Source: Winogradskyella schleiferi
GTDB taxonomy: Bacteria > Bacteroidota > Bacteroidia > Flavobacteriales > Flavobacteriaceae
Assembly (NCBI RefSeq): GCF_013394655.1
Contig: NZ_CP053351.1
Location: 434,001 to 498,000, forward strand
Direction: 5' to 3'
Length of the DNA stretch: 64,000 nt
Position numbers and translations under genes: made by a program. Shown here piece by piece: positions 56,601 through 63,620 of this stretch; position 1 is the stretch's first letter; the number at the start of each line of letters is the position of its first letter. The notes beneath the pieces are model-generated. The model was not told the DNA's origin. It did no database searches and saw nothing but the letters and a program-made list of their open reading frames with translations.

Positions 56601-57913
56601 CAGGTTATTTACCAACTCCTGGTTTTATAGGTACGCTAAAACCAACCGTGGGTTACACCTTTGGAAGTCAACGAAATATAAGGGATCTATCTGCACGAAA
56701 TGGTTGGCTTACGACATATGATGAATTCAATCAACAATATACAGAAGTACAAAATACATCTTTGGATTATTCGGTGAATGTGGAGCCAATGAGAGATCTG
56801 AAAATTGATTTCATTGGCAATAGAACCTATGCTAAAAATACGTCTGAGAGTTTTATAGCAAGAGATACTGATGATGATGACTTAAGTGATGCATACGAAA
56901 GTTTAATTACCAATTCTTTTGGAAATTTTAATATTTCAACGGTATTAATAAAAACAGCATTTAGCAAAAGTGATGAAAATCAATCCGCTACTTTCAATGA
57001 TTTTAGAGCAAATAGATTAATAATAGCCAATCGATTAGCCCGTGAATTCTATGGTTCTACTCCGTTTAACAGAGATATAGAAGGTTATCCGGAAGGCTTT
57101 GGTAAAAATAGTCAGCGTGTGTTGTTACCAGCATTTTTATCAGCTTATCAAGGCACTAATCCAGATAAAGTAAAAACAGGAGCGTTTCGTGATATTCCAT
57201 TACCAAACTGGACCTTGAAATATACGGGATTAATGAAAATTCCATGGTTTAAGAAAACGTTTAGGCGTTTTTCTGTACAGCATGGATATCGCTCTAATTA
57301 TACCATAAATCAGTTTAGGACAAATTTAGATTATGTAGCACCAGATAGAACCGTTACAGCTAGCGCGCCAGAAAATACAGATGCAGTTGACCAAGCAGGG
57401 AATTTTAAAAATGAAACCTTATTTAGCAATATTAATTTAGAAGAGCAGTTTAGCCCTTTGGTGCGATTAGAATTTGAAATGAAAAACTCAATCAAGGTCT
57501 TAGCAGAAGTCGCAACAGATAGAACCTTGTCCTTAAGTTTTGATAATAATTTGATGACCGAAATTCAAGGTAAGGAATACACGCTTGGTTTGGGCTACCG
57601 TTTCAAGGATTTAAGAATCCGATCTAAATTGGCAGGACCAAAGCAAATTATAGTCAGTGATTTGAATATGCGAGCAGATGTAACCGTCAGGGACAACAAA
57701 ACTATTATTAGATATTTGGATTTAGAGAACAATCAGGTGACCGCAGGACAGACGATTTGGGGCGTGAAATACACGGCAGATTATGCGTTCACTAAAAACT
57801 TGACCGCTATTTTCTATTTTGATTACAGCTTTTCGGATTTTGCGATTTCAACCTCATTCCCACAAACTTCAATACGATCAGGATTTACATTACGATATAA
57901 TTTTGGAAATTAA
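50615..57913 (+). CDS. sprA: Type IX secretion/gliding protein SprA
   Basis: SprA is the giant outer-membrane barrel that forms the translocon of the type IX secretion system and is needed for gliding and surface secretion in Flavobacteriia. The 2432 residues begin with a signal peptide (FYFILAFLMLINASVLAQ) and have the family blocks: FGKLNMPNPNSIVSKYTYDP, LLGKVGTRLQVTANYDTEATFDFQ and GSYVNPxQ-like middle repeats rich in Asn/Asp, ending in an aromatic strand TLRYNFGN. Length matches known SprA. The order ruvA-sprA-gcvH is conserved in the group. Overlap with ruvA by one base gives coupled translation. Confidence 0.96.
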   Translation: MQLNTTLHSQPYAFRFYFILAFLMLINASVLAQETETEQDSTKTTFAFGKLNMPNPNSIVSKYTYDPILDRYVYTETIGSFNINYPLILTPDEFQKLVLQEKLKAYYKRMADAQAGQKDGSEEDQKNLLPEFYVNSGLFETIFGGNTINVIPQGSVEVDLGVLFTKQDNPAFSPRNRTNFTFDFDTRISLSLLGKVGTRLQVTANYDTEATFDFQQVVKLEYTPTEDDIIRKIEVGNVNMPLNSSLITGAQSLFGVKTELQFGKTRVTAVFSEQQSQSKSVVAEGGGTVEEFEFFARDYDENRHFFLAQYFRETYDEALKQYPFINNQGLQITRAEVWVTNRNNQTQNVRNIVAFQDLGESTVENIGLDAYPANFVLNPGARPSNKNNAFDPTNIGGAGSFLTEAVRNITNVESGVNTVNVNEGFDYGKLESARKLNEGQEYILNTELGYISLNQRLQNDEVLAVAFQYTIGGQVFQVGEFANDGVDATVVDDNATTGNQEVSNQSLVLKMLKSAVTSVTEPVWKLMMKNIYDTGAFQLSREDFRLNIFYTEASPLNYINPVEGTTFPPFDNNTPLTNDDTAINETPLIRLFHLDRLNFNNDPQERGDGFFDYVEGITVLSQNGKIIFTKTQPFGDYLFEVLDDPLNPGNYAADIYENPNQEKYVYDLLYKSTKTQALDEAEKNKFQIKGRYKSSGGDGGIPIGAFNVPRGSVVVTAGGRTLVEGVDYTVNYQLGRVEILDEALKASNTPINVSVENNAVFGQQTKRFTGINVEHQFNENFVIGGTVLNLNERPITQKANFNSEPINNTILGFNGNYSTEVPFLTRMVNKLPNIDTDVPSNLSLRGEFAYLLPGASKGANFNGEATAYIDDFEGTQGAIDLLSPLSWTLSSRPLTVNGVSENDPINDKRIENGFGRALLNWYTIDPIFYSNQRPGGITDDDISNLYTRRIFIDEIFNQDIVQGQTSVINTLDLAYYPTERGPYNFDPTATNNVLNNPSNSWAGITRQITSTDFEQANVEYIEFWVQDPFLDNPASSGGKLFINLGNISEDVLKDGKKQYENGLPEDGDVSALARTDFGGVVPQNQSLIYTFATTGEERANQDVGFDGFDDAEELVEFGNFGEDPSNDNYTYYLNTEGNIFERYKKYNGTEGNTPDTFTDTNRGSTTQPDVEDINRDNTMNTIDSYFEYEIDVNPNVLNINNPIINDVQPRTVTLPNGNQRDVTWYQFRIPINEETRRIGGISDIRSVRFARLYVSDFTESTVLRFATLDLVRSDWRRYTLDLDNNDSNNSTNAEFNVGVVNVQDNPGYETPPGVVQEQLNNNNSIIRQNEQSLVLQACELEPTDSRGVFKNINVDMRQYKKLRMFIHAEPQEGAQLADNEMIGFIRMGNDFTQNYYQVEVPLKVSSNTGLAASAEDVWPDENEINIPLEFLQKIKALGISDMTLSDENPTFYNVVDGALDEDGFTNPDETPYDTASDAKQQRIAIKGNPNFGDIRVLMIGVKNGNLAMTQQNVCGEVWFNELRMSDMENEGGWATVVSMDTQIADFANISATGRRSTIGFGSLDQGPNERSLEDVKQYDVVTNVQLGQLLPKKWGIQIPFNYARSEELITPKFDQFYNDLTLESRIDAADTSEEEDRIKEQSEDYTKRQSINFIGVRKQKTGDSKKHFYDVENLTVNYSYNKVEHRDFEIENALDETVRAGVNYNYAFEPVKIEPFKKNDSLFTGKYWKILKDFNLNLLPSSFSINTDINRQFSKQKFREVELGGGNIGIEELFRRNYTFDFQYAINYNITDALSLNFTAANTNIVRNYFIDDRIGGLQNPELDVWDGFFDFGDPNFQTQQLQLNYELPLYKIPVLSFLKATYAYNGTFQWQKGSDLNTNLEIVNTDTGIPEYFNLGNSIQNSNTHNINSTLNMETLYKTLGLVKKGKQNVRGRGRDRGAIRSAKPARTDDNKDEEAKDPNKLSVGKKAYNTVIDIVTMVKRVQLGYSENNGTFLPGYLPTPGFIGTLKPTVGYTFGSQRNIRDLSARNGWLTTYDEFNQQYTEVQNTSLDYSVNVEPMRDLKIDFIGNRTYAKNTSESFIARDTDDDDLSDAYESLITNSFGNFNISTVLIKTAFSKSDENQSATFNDFRANRLIIANRLAREFYGSTPFNRDIEGYPEGFGKNSQRVLLPAFLSAYQGTNPDKVKTGAFRDIPLPNWTLKYTGLMKIPWFKKTFRRFSVQHGYRSNYTINQFRTNLDYVAPDRTVTASAPENTDAVDQAGNFKNETLFSNINLEEQFSPLVRLEFEMKNSIKVLAEVATDRTLSLSFDNNLMTEIQGKEYTLGLGYRFKDLRIRSKLAGPKQIIVSDLNMRADVTVRDNKTIIRYLDLENNQVTAGQTIWGVKYTADYAFTKNLTAIFYFDYSFSDFAISTSFPQTSIRSGFTLRYNFGN

Positions 57914-57914
57914 T

Positions 57915-57934
57915 ACCCATAATAAAATGGGTTT
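57915..57934 (+). terminator. Weak terminator after sprA
   Basis: ACCCAT and ATGGGT (57915-57920 and 57927-57932) form a 6-bp stem followed by TT, immediately after the sprA stop. It is short, so it may act only partly. Confidence 0.4.
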
Positions 57935-57937
57935 AGA

Positions 57938-57969
57938 TTTGAATTGAAGCTTTTAAAAAATTACATTTG
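57938..57969 (+). promoter_or_regulatory. Promoter of gcvH
   Basis: TTTG at 57938-57941 and TACATTTG at 57962-57969 are 20 bases apart, a good match to the Bacteroidota consensus, 27 bases before the ATG. gcvH is therefore probably transcribed separately from sprA. Confidence 0.75.
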
Positions 57970-57996
57970 CGTCATTAACGATATATTATATTAAAG

Positions 57997-58377
57997 ATGA
58001 ATACACCAGCCGAATTAAAATACACTAAAGATCACGAATGGATCAAAATTGAAGGTGACATTGCAACTATAGGTATTACCGATTTTGCCCAAAGTGAACT
58101 TGGAGATATTGTTTATGTAGAGGTAGATACCTTAGATGAAACTTTAGATATTGAAGAGGTTTTTGGGACTGTAGAAGCTGTTAAAACGGTTTCAGATTTG
58201 TTTCTGCCTTTATCAGGGGAAATTGTTGAATTCAACGAAGGTTTAGAAGACGAACCTGAAAAAGTAAACTCAGATCCTTATGGTGACGGTTGGATGATTA
58301 AACTAAAATTCTCAGACGCTTCCGAAATTGATAGTTTATTATCCGCAGACGATTATAAAGCACTCATCAGTGGTTAA
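57997..58377 (+). CDS. gcvH: Glycine cleavage system H protein
   Basis: GcvH carries the lipoyl arm that shuttles the aminomethyl group between P, T and L proteins. The 126 residues include [20 protein letters not shown] and the lipoylation loop [13 protein letters not shown] with Lys63 as the modified residue, followed by [25 protein letters not shown] and L genes are not in this window. The VanZ-like gene starts at its last codons. Confidence 0.96.
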   Translation: MNTPAELKYTKDHEWIKIEGDIATIGITDFAQSELGDIVYVEVDTLDETLDIEEVFGTVEAVKTVSDLFLPLSGEIVEFNEGLEDEPEKVNSDPYGDGWMIKLKFSDASEIDSLLSADDYKALISG

Positions 58378-58738
58378 AAAAATGCTTTTATTGGTGTCAA
58401 TTGGTTATACCTTGGCATTGATTATTTCAAGCTTAATTAACTTAAATGGTGTACCAAGTCTCGGATCGTCTTTCGATGATAAGATTTATCATGTCGTAGC
58501 GTATTTAGGCTTGGCTTTTTTATGGGTAAATTATTTTAAACCTTTTAAAGCTAAATATATTCCTTTTGTAATTTTTTTTGCTGCAGTTTTAGTCGGCTTT
58601 TTATTGGAAATATTGCAGTATCTGCTCAATCCGAACAGAACCTACGATACGTTCGACTTAATAGCAAATAGTATTGGAGCGGTTTTTGGTACGTTAATTG
58701 CAGTTCAATTCAATATATTAAAGTTTTTTAAGAATTAA
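58370..58738 (+). CDS. VanZ-like small membrane protein
   Basis: This protein has four hydrophobic helices and conserved VanZ-family features: an early [16 protein letters not shown] (conserved D..H..Y) and a late [22 protein letters not shown] at 58370 gives VVKKMLLLV, overlapping gcvH by 8 bases; ATG at 58382 is the alternative start. The family name derives from a teicoplanin-resistance gene, but most members, including this conserved neighbour of gcvH, have no known role. Confidence 0.8.
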   Translation: MVKKMLLLVSIGYTLALIISSLINLNGVPSLGSSFDDKIYHVVAYLGLAFLWVNYFKPFKAKYIPFVIFFAAVLVGFLLEILQYLLNPNRTYDTFDLIANSIGAVFGTLIAVQFNILKFFKN

Positions 58739-58921
58739 TTTAAAGTGTTTTACTTGCTGATTTAAAGGATAAAAAACTTGAAATCAAGATAAAATATATC
58801 ATGTTTTCCATCAAAAAATGAAATTTTAAATAGCTTCTTAAGTTAAAATAACCCAAAGCCTTGTTTTTTTTACTATTATTTAGTTAAATTAGCAATGTTA
58901 TAATAAAAATAATTCTATTCT

Positions 58922-59653
58922 ATGGAACCTAAAAAGAATCCAAAATCAGATGTAAGTCGTAATAGTTCTTTGTACTTCGCTGTTGGTCTTGCTGTAATGT
59001 TAGGTATTACTTACTTAGCAATTAATTACAAGACGTATGATCCAACAGGTGTTGTTGCAGACTCACTTAATTTAGATGATGAGCTAGATGAGGAAGTGCC
59101 AATTACAGAACAACTCGTAACACCACCACCTCCACCGCCACCACCTCCACCACCAGCTCCCGAAATTATTGAAGTTGTTGAGGATGAAGTTGAAGTAGAG
59201 GAAACGGTAATTGAATCTACGGAAACAGAAATGGAGACTGAGATTGTTGAGGTAGAAGAAGTGGAAGTATCTGAGGTCGAAGAAGATATTGAAGTACCAT
59301 TTTCCGTAATTGAAAATGTGGCTGTTTTTCCTGGATGTGAAAGGGAAAAAGGCAATGCGGCCAAAAAAGAGTGTATGAACGAAAAGGTCAATAAATTCAT
59401 TGGTAAAAAGTTTAATACAGACTTGGCTAGTGATTTAGGTTTACCACCTGGCAAAAAAAGAATCTTCGTACAGTTTAAAGTCGATAAATCAGGAAACATA
59501 ACCAGTATTGGTGCTCGTGGTCCACATCCTGGATTAGAGAAAGAAGCAAAACGTGTTATAGGTTTGTTACCTAAAATGAAACCAGGAAAACAGAGAGGTA
59601 AGCCAGTGGTTATGCCATTCTCAATTCCTATTGTATTCCAAGTACAAGATTAA
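58922..59653 (+). CDS. Energy transducer TonB (proline-rich)
   Basis: TonB couples the proton-motive force to outer-membrane receptors. The 243 residues have one N-terminal membrane helix (about 18-37), an eleven-proline run at about 69-80, an acidic Val/Glu-rich spacer (EVEVEETVIES...) and the C-terminal TonB domain (about 125-243; VFPGCEREKGNAAKKEC, VQFKVDKSGNITSIGARGPH). The pair of cysteines is usual for Bacteroidota TonB. Followed by a terminator, a second TonB gene and remB. Confidence 0.9.
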   Translation: MEPKKNPKSDVSRNSSLYFAVGLAVMLGITYLAINYKTYDPTGVVADSLNLDDELDEEVPITEQLVTPPPPPPPPPPPAPEIIEVVEDEVEVEETVIESTETEMETEIVEVEEVEVSEVEEDIEVPFSVIENVAVFPGCEREKGNAAKKECMNEKVNKFIGKKFNTDLASDLGLPPGKKRIFVQFKVDKSGNITSIGARGPHPGLEKEAKRVIGLLPKMKPGKQRGKPVVMPFSIPIVFQVQD

Positions 59654-59680
59654 GAAATAGATAGAATTATATCCTATATA

Positions 59681-59714
59681 AAAATCCCGTTCAAAATTAA
59701 TTGGACGGGATTTT
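59681..59714 (+). terminator. Terminator after the first tonB
   Basis: AAAATCCCGTTCAA (59681-59694) and TTGGACGGGATTTT (59701-59714) pair with one G-T, loop AATTAA, and end in T. Confidence 0.88.
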
Positions 59715-59772
59715 CGTTTTGGTATGCTTATTGTGACTTTGACATAATATTAACATTTAAATCATAAATATT

Positions 59773-60570
59773 ATGAAAAATTCTAAAAAAGACTTCAGTA
59801 ATGCTGGTCAGAGCATTCCTGAAGCACAGAAATCACAAAAGCATGATGCAAATTTACAAAAAAACTCTACCCTTTATTTCCAAATTGGGTTGATACTTTG
59901 TTTATTGGGTACTTATGCACTTTTTGAAATGCAGTTTCAGGAAAAGAAACTAATTATTGACACCGTTGAGACAAATGAATTAGCGACTATAGATGTTGTC
60001 GAGAAGTTTAGGGTGGAACCCGAAGTTGTTCCTGAAACTAAGCAGAATCAGGCTAAACAAACTGTTTTAATTGATAAAATTATAGAAGTGGATAATGAGC
60101 TTGTGATTAAAGATCCGGTTGATGTTATTATTACGGATCCAACACCCATAGCAGATAACCCAGTGAAAGTCGATGATATTACGGTTGTTGATGAGCCAAA
60201 CGATTTAGAACCCGTGCCTTTTGCTATAATTGAAAAGGTGCCAGTGTATCCAGGTTGTGAAAACAAGAAAACGAACGAAGACCGAAAAAAATGTATGTCA
60301 GACAAAATTACTAAGTTAATTGGTAAAAAGTTTAATGTAGGTATCGGTTCAGAATATGGAATTTCAGGAAGACAAAGAATTACAACCCAATTTACAATTG
60401 ATAAAACCGGAAATGTTACGAATATCAAAATAAGAGGGCCACATCAGGCTTTAGAAAATGAGGCACAACGTGTCATTAATCAAATTCCGCAAATGGAACC
60501 AGGTTTACAACGTCAAGTGCCTGTTGGCGTTATCTATACATTACCTATAGTATATGATGCTAGGAATTGA
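59773..60570 (+). CDS. TonB-like protein lacking the proline run
   Basis: The 265 residues are a paralogue of the gene before it: one membrane helix (about 36-56), a Val/Asp-rich spacer without the polyproline run, and a matching C-terminal domain (VYPGCENKKTNEDRKKC, ITTQFTIDKTGNVTNIKIRGPH). A long N-terminal polar part precedes the helix. The tandem arrangement indicates duplication followed by divergence; the rigid proline arm is gone, so its reach across the periplasm may differ. A strong terminator follows. Confidence 0.87.
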   Translation: MKNSKKDFSNAGQSIPEAQKSQKHDANLQKNSTLYFQIGLILCLLGTYALFEMQFQEKKLIIDTVETNELATIDVVEKFRVEPEVVPETKQNQAKQTVLIDKIIEVDNELVIKDPVDVIITDPTPIADNPVKVDDITVVDEPNDLEPVPFAIIEKVPVYPGCENKKTNEDRKKCMSDKITKLIGKKFNVGIGSEYGISGRQRITTQFTIDKTGNVTNIKIRGPHQALENEAQRVINQIPQMEPGLQRQVPVGVIYTLPIVYDARN

Positions 60571-60592
60571 TTGATAATCAGCTGATAATTTT

Positions 60593-60623
60593 AAAAACCG
60601 CTAGTACCATAGCGGTTTTTTTT
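60593..60623 (+). terminator. Terminator after the second tonB
   Basis: AAAAACCGCTA (60593-60603) and TAGCGGTTTTT (60610-60620) form an 11-bp stem with loop GTACCA and a T-run. Confidence 0.9.
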
Positions 60624-60627
60624 ATGT

Positions 60628-60789
60628 CGAACTCATCTTCACTTTTAATTTTAAATCGAAACGTTTCGCTTTCGGACTGTAATGAAGGTGTTTTTTCTTA
60701 ACATAGCAACGCTACGTTAATAAAAAAGAGCAAAATTAGAGTTCCAAATGGAATTTTTGCAAACAAAAGAAAATGTCAAGATGAGTTCG
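60628..60789. repeat. Inverted-repeat-bounded spacer segment upstream of remB
   Basis: CGAACTCATCTT (60628-60639) is repeated exactly in reverse complement as AAGATGAGTTCG (60778-60789). Between them lie CGAAACGTTTCG (60657-60668), an imperfect hairpin TTAACATAGC...GCTACGTTAA, and TTCCAAATGGAA. The segment has no coding frame of note and may be a small folded or non-autonomous element. Confidence 0.45.
60657..60668. promoter_or_regulatory. LacI-like palindrome upstream of remB
   Basis: CGAAACGTTTCG is a perfect 12-base palindrome with the central ACGT of LacI-family operators and one base per arm shorter than the 38200 and 38219 operators. It sits 188 bases before remB. Function is not shown. 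Confidence 0.3.
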
Positions 60790-60855
60790 TATATTTTGGT
60801 TTAAATCTTACTAAAAAAATTAAGTATCTTTCGCCTATTAAAAAATTAGTCCTAT

Positions 60856-62964
60856 ATGAAGCGCATTGTGCTGTTTGCTTTTCTTCTATCGACCGTTTTT
60901 GGTTATACCCAAACTAATACTACCTATGAAAAACCTCCAGTGTTTGATGATTGTGATTCCGAAGTTATCGATCAATTAAAATCCTGCTTCAATTTTACGC
61001 TTAACACGTTTATTTTTGAAAATTTTAAAGTACCGGAAATTGTTTCGGATGAATCCTATAATGGCGATGTCCAAGTGCTGTTTGAAGTTAATAAAGAAGG
61101 CGAATTCAAGCTCATCTATTCAGATGCTATTTACGAAGAATTAAAAGAGGAAAGCATTCGCGTTTTTAATTTGCTTCCAAATATCGAACCTGCAACTTAC
61201 AACGGAAAACCAACATTTGTTCAATATAGTATTACAATTGCTATACCTTTAACTCAACCTGTAAGAAAAGCGGATGTAGTTGATGATGCGGTACAGCTTA
61301 CGGAAAAAGATAGTCTCAATGCCACATTGTCGAATGAGTTTGATCAAGTAAACGATGATTTAAAACCTTTCGAAAACTTAGAATATAATAGTGAACTCAA
61401 CGTGCCGTTTACACATTCGTATTATGCACGTTTTGATGCAGAAATGAATGCTATTGGTACCAATAGCCATACCGCTGCAAAACCTTTTGTGTATAGTGAT
61501 GTGGCCAGGTATTATGATATAAAAGCTGAAAAAGAAAGCTTGGCAAAAGACACCGATTCCTGGGCAGGTAGAAAATTATTTAATGAGCATTTGGTAAGAG
61601 TACAAGGCAAAGATTATTGGTTTACGGTCGATCCTATTTTCGATTTACAAGTCGGAAAAGATAGTGAGGCAAATTTTAGTTCTACCTATAACAACACGAG
61701 AGGTATTTATATACAAGCAGGTTTAGGAAAGCGATTTAATTTAGTGACTTCGGTTTATGAAAGTCAAGGGCGTTTTGCAGATTATTACAATCGCTATGCA
61801 GAAAGTCTTAAAGCTTTCGGTCCCGATCCAGCTATTATTCCAGGTCGTGGTATCGCCAAACGATTCAAGGATGATTCTTATGATTATCCTGTGGCAGAAG
61901 CCTATATATCTTATACACCAGCTGATTTTTTAAATGTGCAATTTGGTCATGGTAAAAATTTTATTGGTGATGGTTACCGCTCATTGTTCCAAAGTGATGT
62001 GACAAGTCCTTATACATTCTTAAAGTTGAATACCTCGTTCTGGAAAATAAAATATACTAGTACATGGATGTGGTTAAAGGATGTTAGAGATGAAGTTGTG
62101 GTTGATAAAGCATTTTTAACGAAATACATGGCGAATCATTATTTAAGCTGGAATGTTTCCAAACGATTAAACGTTGGCTTGTTTGAATCCGTAATGTGGG
62201 TAGATTCCAATGGAAGAGGTTTTGATATCAATTATTTGAATCCCATCATCTTTTTTAGGGCTATAGAATTTGAATCTGGTCAAGGTGCAGGAAATGCTAT
62301 TTTAGGCTTAAGTTCTAAATACAAATGGAATAATAAAGTGAATCTTTATGGGCAATTTATACTGGATGAATTCTCTTTAGGTGATGTTAGAGCAGGAGAA
62401 AAAAGTTGGAAAAACAAATTCGGGTTTCAATTGGGTGCAAAATACTTCAATGCCTTTAAGGTGGATAATCTATTGCTTCAAGCAGAATATAATCGTGTGC
62501 GTCCATATACCTATTCTCACAATACCCAAATCTTAAATTATGCCCATTTTAACCAGCCCATGGCGCACCTCTGGGGAGCAAATTTCAGGGAATTAGTTTT
62601 GATTGGTCGTTACAATTACAAACGATGGGCTGCAGATGCCAAATTTATCATTGGGCAACGTGGTTTCGATTTTAATACCGATGAAGACAGTTTTTCGTAT
62701 GGAGGCGATATCTATAGAAATTATAACGACCGTGCTGCAGACACCGGAATAGAAATTGGACAAGGAAACAAAACCAATAGTTTTATGACTGAAGTCCAAG
62801 CGAGTTATTTGGTGAATCCTGCTACTAATCTAAAATTATTCGCTAATCTTATTTACAGGGATTTTAATCCAGATGCTGTAACGGCTTCAACTCAAGATTC
62901 TAACACCCTCTGGTTTAGTGTTGGTGTAAGAACGGATTTGTTTAATTGGTATAATGATTTTTAG
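60856..62964 (+). CDS. remB: Gliding-associated outer membrane protein RemB with N-terminal TonB-C-like domain
   Basis: The 702 residues have a signal peptide (MKRIVLFAFLLSTVFGYTQ), a TonB C-terminal-like domain (about 25-140: PPVFDDCDSEVIDQLKSC, VLFEVNKEGEF, RVFNLLPNIEPATYNGKPTF), then a region of beta-strands (about 250-700) related to the Wzi capsule-assembly barrel (QFGHGKNFIGDGYRSLFQSD), ending in an aromatic strand. In Flavobacterium johnsoniae remB lies just downstream of sprA, gcvH, a VanZ-like gene and tonB (recalled); the same order here supports the name. It is implicated in cell-surface motility. The gene has no close upstream promoter match. Confidence 0.8.
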   Translation: MKRIVLFAFLLSTVFGYTQTNTTYEKPPVFDDCDSEVIDQLKSCFNFTLNTFIFENFKVPEIVSDESYNGDVQVLFEVNKEGEFKLIYSDAIYEELKEESIRVFNLLPNIEPATYNGKPTFVQYSITIAIPLTQPVRKADVVDDAVQLTEKDSLNATLSNEFDQVNDDLKPFENLEYNSELNVPFTHSYYARFDAEMNAIGTNSHTAAKPFVYSDVARYYDIKAEKESLAKDTDSWAGRKLFNEHLVRVQGKDYWFTVDPIFDLQVGKDSEANFSSTYNNTRGIYIQAGLGKRFNLVTSVYESQGRFADYYNRYAESLKAFGPDPAIIPGRGIAKRFKDDSYDYPVAEAYISYTPADFLNVQFGHGKNFIGDGYRSLFQSDVTSPYTFLKLNTSFWKIKYTSTWMWLKDVRDEVVVDKAFLTKYMANHYLSWNVSKRLNVGLFESVMWVDSNGRGFDINYLNPIIFFRAIEFESGQGAGNAILGLSSKYKWNNKVNLYGQFILDEFSLGDVRAGEKSWKNKFGFQLGAKYFNAFKVDNLLLQAEYNRVRPYTYSHNTQILNYAHFNQPMAHLWGANFRELVLIGRYNYKRWAADAKFIIGQRGFDFNTDEDSFSYGGDIYRNYNDRAADTGIEIGQGNKTNSFMTEVQASYLVNPATNLKLFANLIYRDFNPDAVTASTQDSNTLWFSVGVRTDLFNWYNDF

Positions 62965-63173
62965 GGTTGAGTTGTTCGTCGATGGGCATAAGGTGAGATT
63001 TTTGCATTAGAAGGCATTAAATTTAACATTCTCAACGGTTAATGATATTTTAAGAAGTTACGACAACGGTTTATCGTTCTTGAAAGTCATAAAAAACAAT
63101 ACAGAATCATATTATTTTGTATGTTGCTTAATAGCCTTTTAATGAGTAACTTTAGGTGTAAAAAGCAATAGTT

Positions 63174-63620
63174 ATGAGAAAAATAATAGGTTTAGCTGTC
63201 ATTTTGATTCTTAGTCAAACTTGTAAATTGGTGGCACAAACTATGATGCCAAGTGAGCTGGCAGAGGCAACAATGGTTAATGAGTTAGGTCCAAAAGATT
63301 TTAAAGATTATGACAAAATGCTTCTGGTTGTTCCTGCATTTAAAGCTATAGGAACTAAAAAATACTTTTCTAAAAGATTAGACAAATATTATTCAAAACC
63401 TTATCATTTAGCGGAATACACAGAAGTTGCATCTGGCTTGGGACCTGAAAATTATTCCATTGAAGAGTACAAGTATATGGTTGTTATTCAGAGCAGCAAA
63501 AATTTTTCGGGGAACACCGCGTATTCATTTATGTTGGTAGATAGAAGTACTAATACGATTTACTACACCTTAAAATCAGGTAACAATTTTAAAAAATATT
63601 TACAGAAACTCTTAAAATAG
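63174..63620 (+). CDS. Small exported protein of unknown function
   Basis: The 148 residues start with a signal peptide (MRKIIGLAVILILSQTCKLVAQ). The mature part (about 126 residues) is rich in Lys/Tyr and short strands (KYMVVIQSSKNFSGNTAYSFMLVDRSTNTIYYTLKSG) with no motif I recognise. It follows remB by 209 bases. The coding call rests on the signal peptide, length and codon use. Confidence 0.7.
   Translation: MRKIIGLAVILILSQTCKLVAQTMMPSELAEATMVNELGPKDFKDYDKMLLVVPAFKAIGTKKYFSKRLDKYYSKPYHLAEYTEVASGLGPENYSIEEYKYMVVIQSSKNFSGNTAYSFMLVDRSTNTIYYTLKSGNNFKKYLQKLLK

Noticed and set aside
59026-59499. Minus-strand frame opposite the first tonB with a glycine run and Ser/Thr repeats
   Set aside because: It is the antisense of the proline run and acidic repeats of TonB; the run is explained by the real gene.
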